From Nyssa sinensis (Eukaryota > Streptophyta > Magnoliopsida > Cornales > Nyssaceae), in assembly GCA_008638375.1 (NCBI GenBank), contig CM018035.1, positions 21,372,307-21,436,306 of the forward strand: 64,000 bases of DNA. Direction: 5' to 3'. The notes under the pieces were generated by a model. That model saw nothing but the letters and a program-made list of their open reading frames with translations, was not told where the DNA came from and ran no database searches. Made by a program: the position numbers and the translations under genes. Positions 60,264 through 64,000 of this stretch are shown piece after piece; positions within the stretch are counted from its first letter, which is position 1; each line of letters opens with the position of its first letter.

Positions 60264-60379
60264 AACGATCTTGGAGAAATACAAAACCGTCATTAATGGT
60301 TTCGAGAAACCAAATGACGGCCGACATAATTGGCGGCTCTCGGTTTTCGAAACGATTCGGTGCGCAATAATTATCGTTT

Positions 60380-60490
60380 AAAAACGGCTAATATCAGTAT
60401 TAATGAAGTATTAAATGGCGATATCTCAGCATTAATGAAGTATTAACTGGCGGTATATCGATATTAGTGAAGTATTAATTAGCACTATAA
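60380..60490. repeat. Three short direct repeats before the 3' LTR
   Basis: TTAATGAAGTATTAAMTGGCG recurs near 60399 and 60433, with a third diverged copy near 60467, at about 34-bp spacing. It is AT-rich and lies upstream of the antisense gene's TATA box, so it could belong to its promoter (inference only). Confidence 0.7.
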
Positions 60491-60547
60491 CGTGATTCAT
60501 AGAAAACCCTAATCTGAGTGCTACGTGTGTGCCAAAGAACTCAGACT

Positions 60548-60561
60548 CGGGGGGGAGTAGC
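60548..60561 (+). other. Element D polypurine tract
   Basis: CGGGGGGGAGTAGC directly precedes the 3' LTR start TGGTGTGCC, so it is the plus-strand primer. Confidence 0.78.
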
Positions 60562-61260
60562 TGGTGTGCCAAAAACTAACCACGTATACGATACCCATTG
60601 TGTGATTAAATACCAGTACCTCTGTATACCGATGTAACCCCGGTAGGAATGTATAGCTGGTGTGCCAAAAACTAACCACGTATACGGTTCTCATTACGTG
60701 ATTAAATATCGGTACCTACGTATACCGACGTTATGTAGTAAAACCTCGGACTACCGACCTTGTCACAAATGGACAAACGTTAACGGAAGCAATGACGTCG
60801 AGAGTTGATGATGAAAATTCTGCCGTCTGACACCAACACACCTTAGGCCTATAAAGCCTATAAAAGGGACACTTAGATCCCTAAGCTTATTAAATGTGGC
60901 ATGACAGGTGGCCAAGGCGGTGAGGAGATAGACCCCTAGCTTATTAAATGTGGCATGACAGGTTGCCAAGGCGGTGAGGAGGTGGCATGACGATACTGCC
61001 ACCGCCTGATATAGTATGACGTGGCATGAAAAGTGCTGAACGTCTATAACTAGAGGAAAAACAAAAAAAGAAAAGGATATACAACACAGAAGAACGTAAA
61101 AAAGAGATTCCATGCATCATTATAAAAAACTCTCTTCTGACTTAACCATCGGAGTGGCTACCGCCGGAGCCCTCCCCGGTGGTCACATTGTTTATTTCTT
61201 GTGTAGGACCATGGAGGCGAGACGACCGGAGCCTTGGCGGTGATTGGAAGTGCAGCATCA
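60562..61260 (+). repeat. Element D 3' LTR
   Basis: 699 bp, the same length as the 5' LTR. I count about five differences, for example GTGATTAAA against GTAATTAAA, AAATGGAC against AAACGGAC, CCAACACA against CCAGCACA, GTGCTGAA against GTGTTGAA, and ACGACCGG against ACGACTGG. Followed by ATGAA. Confidence 0.96.
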
Positions 61261-61265
61261 ATGAA

Positions 61266-62979
61266 CTATATATATAATTTTTTTGGTAATGACTAAGCAC
61301 TCCCACGGCATTGTGAGGAGCTTTTTCACTTCACCATGTTTTTTTTTTAAAAAAAAAATTCCATCACTCATATAATTTTTCTATTATTTTTTAGAGTCAT
61401 ACATCTTTTAAAAACGGTTTTTTAAAAAACCCTTTTAAACAATGATTCAAACAAAAAAGTATCTATTGAAAAGACGTCTTTTTGTTGACAAAATTATAAG
61501 TGTTCAAGAACTCATAAACTTTTTTAAGTTTCCCATTTCAAGTTAAAATGAGTTTTTTGGAAAGATCATTTAGAAGTGTCTTTTTAAAAAGAAAAAAAAT
61601 TCTAAATTAAAGACATATCTTTAAAAGAGAAGACGTTTTTAAAAATTCACTGTGAGACAGCATTCTCAAATTGGCGATTTTAATAATTAAAAAATAAAGG
61701 AAAAAAATCAGTTGATATATGATTAGATTTAATCAAAGCTGAAAAGCTATTGGTTTGAAACTAGCACTATATAAGATACATGTATTTCATTGGTGCTCTT
61801 GTTGGCTATTATCTCAGTTTAGTCATTTACAAAAACTATGACCAGACCAACTACAACTTGATCGCAGAAGACAAAAGGAGTGTTGTCAATGAAAACTGGA
61901 CTCTCTGTTTCACTGACCGTTTTGATATTTACGGAATCTGTTTTTTTTCTTGTGAATCCCTACCATTTGTTGTTATGGAGACTGATACATTATATCATAT
62001 CCAGCCATTTTAATGTCATTCAAAATCATGAATATTTTATTTTCAAGCAAAGAAAATTGATGAAAAAATTAAACTCACACTATTATTTACCTGGAGAGAA
62101 GATAGTTGCACTACTAACTTGTATAGTAGCTTGTAAACCCTTCTAAAAATTCAAATTGTGGGATGTACACACCTCCACAATAGTACGGCTCCAAAATTCA
62201 TATGCTTTATGGTAATTTCACAAGCAGATATAGTATTCTTGAAATAAGAATCCCCAACATTAGTCAACCCAAAAACTAAGTTTTGTTTGGAAAAAGTAAG
62301 CATGGGTCGTGGTCCACCATCCCATGGTATCAAACCATTACTAATATACAAATATGAAAAAGAGATTCATAAATTTGAATCAAAGTCTGCCCAATGATAC
62401 ATAAATATAGAAAAAGTCCATATTAATAAATTGGGGGATTTAGCAACGGCTCCATTAAACTCTTCATAATTAGGTTCGAATCTACCTTCGAACATTTTAA
62501 ACTCAAAAGACTAAAATGCCCCTTCATGTTAGCTCGAGGTTTTTCATGTAACCGGCTAGAGCTGCTCACATGAATCAAGATGCACTTTTAAAAAATTTAA
62601 TAACTTGCAATAAATAAATTTATTTTTAATAAAATTTATATATTTTGACTCCGAATATCGAGATATATCAAATAACATCCATATTACGATGGAATTTTGA
62701 AGGAAAACAAATCGCTTCTCAAAAGTGAAATTTTACTATTTTTGAAGAAAGTGAAATTTCACTTTTCATATTTTACTCTATAAAATTCAAAGCCTCTTGA
62801 AATTTCTCGTTATGTGAATTATGGTGTAAAGAGGCATCAAATGAACACTTTGGGCATGCACTTGTAAAAGTTCATGAAAGAAGAATAATTGGTAAGATAC
62901 ACATGCCTTTTTTAAAATTGATTTTAATGGCACAAGATTCATAAAAGAGAGAAAAAAGATGCAAAAGGTTCTCTATTCT
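61266..62979. other. AT-rich right flank, no supported gene
   Basis: Homopolymer runs (near 61335..61360) and TTTAAAAA-type low complexity dominate. A 77-codon plus-strand frame at 61780..62013 has no recognisable motif and is not called. This is the sequence that joined 50893 before Element D inserted. Confidence 0.55.
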
Positions 62980-64000
62980 AGATATAATCTAGACAAGTGG
63001 ACAACACATTTTTTTTAGAAGGAAATGTAATACTAACTAAACAAGGAAATTTCATTTTTCTTTAAAAATACAGTGCAATTTCACTACCATATAAAAATAA
63101 AATCAAATTTCATTATGTAATATGAGCCTAAATTATACATAGTCAAAATATGTTCAAGATGCTATTTTTTCTTTCAATAAATATCATTGTCTTAGTTGAA
63201 ATTAAAAAGACTGTGAAACCTCAATGTCCTTTAAAAACATAGTGAAATTTCAATATTTCTAAAACGTGGTGACACTTTACTACCATATATAAACAACTCA
63301 TGTTTACAAGAATAAAACCAAATTTCACTATCTAATATAAGCCAAAATTTAATAGAGTCGTAATATTGTTTCAGATGATAATTTGTCTTTCAATAAATAT
63401 CATTGTTTTACTTGAGATTAAAATGACAGTGAAATTCATTGTCCTATAAAAACACAGTAAAATTTCATTGTTTGTAAAACATAGTGAAATTTTACTATCA
63501 TATAAAAATAACTCATTTTTAAAAAATAAAATAAAATAAAAATATTTAATATATGCCTAAATAATTGAGATAAGGCCAAGTTGAGTTAAGTAATATATGC
63601 CCAAATATAACAAAGTTGTAATATTGTTTAACATGGTATTTTGTCTTGAAATAAATATCAATATCTTAGTTGAAATTAAAAAGACAGTGGAATTTCATTG
63701 TCCTTAAAAAACATAGTAAGATTTCATTATTTTTGAAACATGGTGAAATTTCATTGTCATATAAAAACAACTTGTGTTTAGAAAAATATAACCCAATTTC
63801 ACTATATAATATGAGGCCAAATTTCATAAAGTTGTAATATTGTTTAAATGGTATTTTTTTTCTTTGAATAAATATCATTGTTTTAGTTGAAATAAAAAGG
63901 TTATTGTCCTTTAAAAACATAGTGAAGTTCCCCTATTTCTAAAACACATTATATTTCAGTGTCCTAAAAACAAGTGTTTCAAAATAAAATCAAGTTGCAC
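62980..64000. repeat. Degenerate tandem repeats with AGTGAAATTTCACT palindromes
   Basis: A unit of roughly 200-255 bp recurs four or five times to the window edge. Blocks in order are AGTGAAATTTCATTGTCCT, AAAACATAGTGAAATTTCA, CATATAAAAACAACT, CAAATTTCACTAT, TAATATGAGCC and GTAATATTGTTT. Starts of the CATATAAAAA block fall near 63090, 63285, 63500 and 63755. There is no coding sequence. It continues past the window. Confidence 0.7.

Larger units (their letters stand above)
50894..61260 (+). mobile_element. Element D: young Tat-lineage Ty3/gypsy element with antisense gene
   Basis: LTRs of 699 bp each (50894..51592 and 60562..61260) differ at about five positions. The target duplication ATGAA is at 50889..50893 and 61261..61265. 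Primer site TGGCGCCGTCTGTGGGAA is the Tat type. The order is gag, protease, RT, RNase H, integrase, a 45-bp repeat array, an antisense three-exon gene, purine tract and LTR. An extra ORF between pol and the 3' LTR, often antisense, is a known trait of Tat elements. Gag is open, but pol carries three in-frame stops and several frameshifts, so the copy is not autonomous. With plant substitution rates near 1e-8 per site per year, 0.7% LTR divergence implies well under a million years (inference). Confidence 0.96.

Noticed and set aside
61780..62146. Overlapping frames in the right flank as a membrane protein gene
   Set aside because: The sequence is AT-rich with no motif, no promoter and competing frames of equal length.

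Overview
The window looks like transposon-packed DNA from a flowering plant, probably a eudicot. It is AT-rich, has no bacterial-type gene packing, and is dominated by Ty3/gypsy LTR retrotransposons of the Tekay-like chromovirus and Tat/Ogre lineages, plus a Ty1/copia remnant, a small TRIM-like element and many mini- and microsatellites. I see one credible host gene, a 73-residue membrane protein at 50228..50449, and no rRNA gene, tRNA gene or CRISPR array.

Left part (1-27.4 kb). Element A (216..11028, minus strand) is a complete but decayed Tekay-like element. It has 3.4 kb LTRs, the target duplication CACAA, a tRNA-Met primer site, a capsid-less gag, and remnants of RNase H, integrase and chromodomain. 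It sits inside a copia-like gag, whose two halves lie at 1..215 and 11029..11345. Next comes the 5' part of an Ogre/Tat-like element on the minus strand: LTR 20066..23844, tRNA-Arg-type primer site at 20064, a 4.8 kb repeat-rich leader, and gag 15241..12200. Its gag is split by a TRIM-like insertion (13037..14691, duplication GTAGC), and its LTR contains another decayed Tekay-like LTR (20193..22603). A broken chromovirus gag-protease-RT follows on the minus strand (27368..24600).

Middle (27.4-49.2 kb). This is a pile of long LTRs. They comprise a plus-strand LTR-like stretch from 27467, the complete Tekay-like Element B (30876..40875, duplication GCTAT, capsid-less gag, otherwise ruined interior), and the LTR that Element B interrupts (family C, 40881..45570, with its own primer site). 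An inverted, truncated family C LTR lies at 46000..47867. The rest, to 49.2 kb, is decayed and largely unreadable.

Right part (49.2-64 kb). The small host gene has a TATA box and a GA-repeat leader. About 440 bp downstream lies Element D (50894..61260, duplication ATGAA), a young Tat-lineage element whose two 699-bp LTRs differ at about five positions. Its gag is long and open, but pol carries several stops and frameshifts. Between pol and the 3' LTR are seven 45-bp repeats and an antisense three-exon gene (60030..58103) that is intact across both splice junctions. It encodes about 585 residues with a region resembling the 'putative gypsy type transposon' domain, a nuclear localisation motif and a C-terminal coiled coil. 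This is the most striking feature of the window. The last 2.7 kb is AT-rich, with degenerate tandem repeats built on the palindrome AGTGAAATTTCACT.

Nesting gives a relative order. The copia remnant and family C LTR predate Elements A and B, the Ogre-like gag predates the TRIM-like insertion, and Element D is the youngest.
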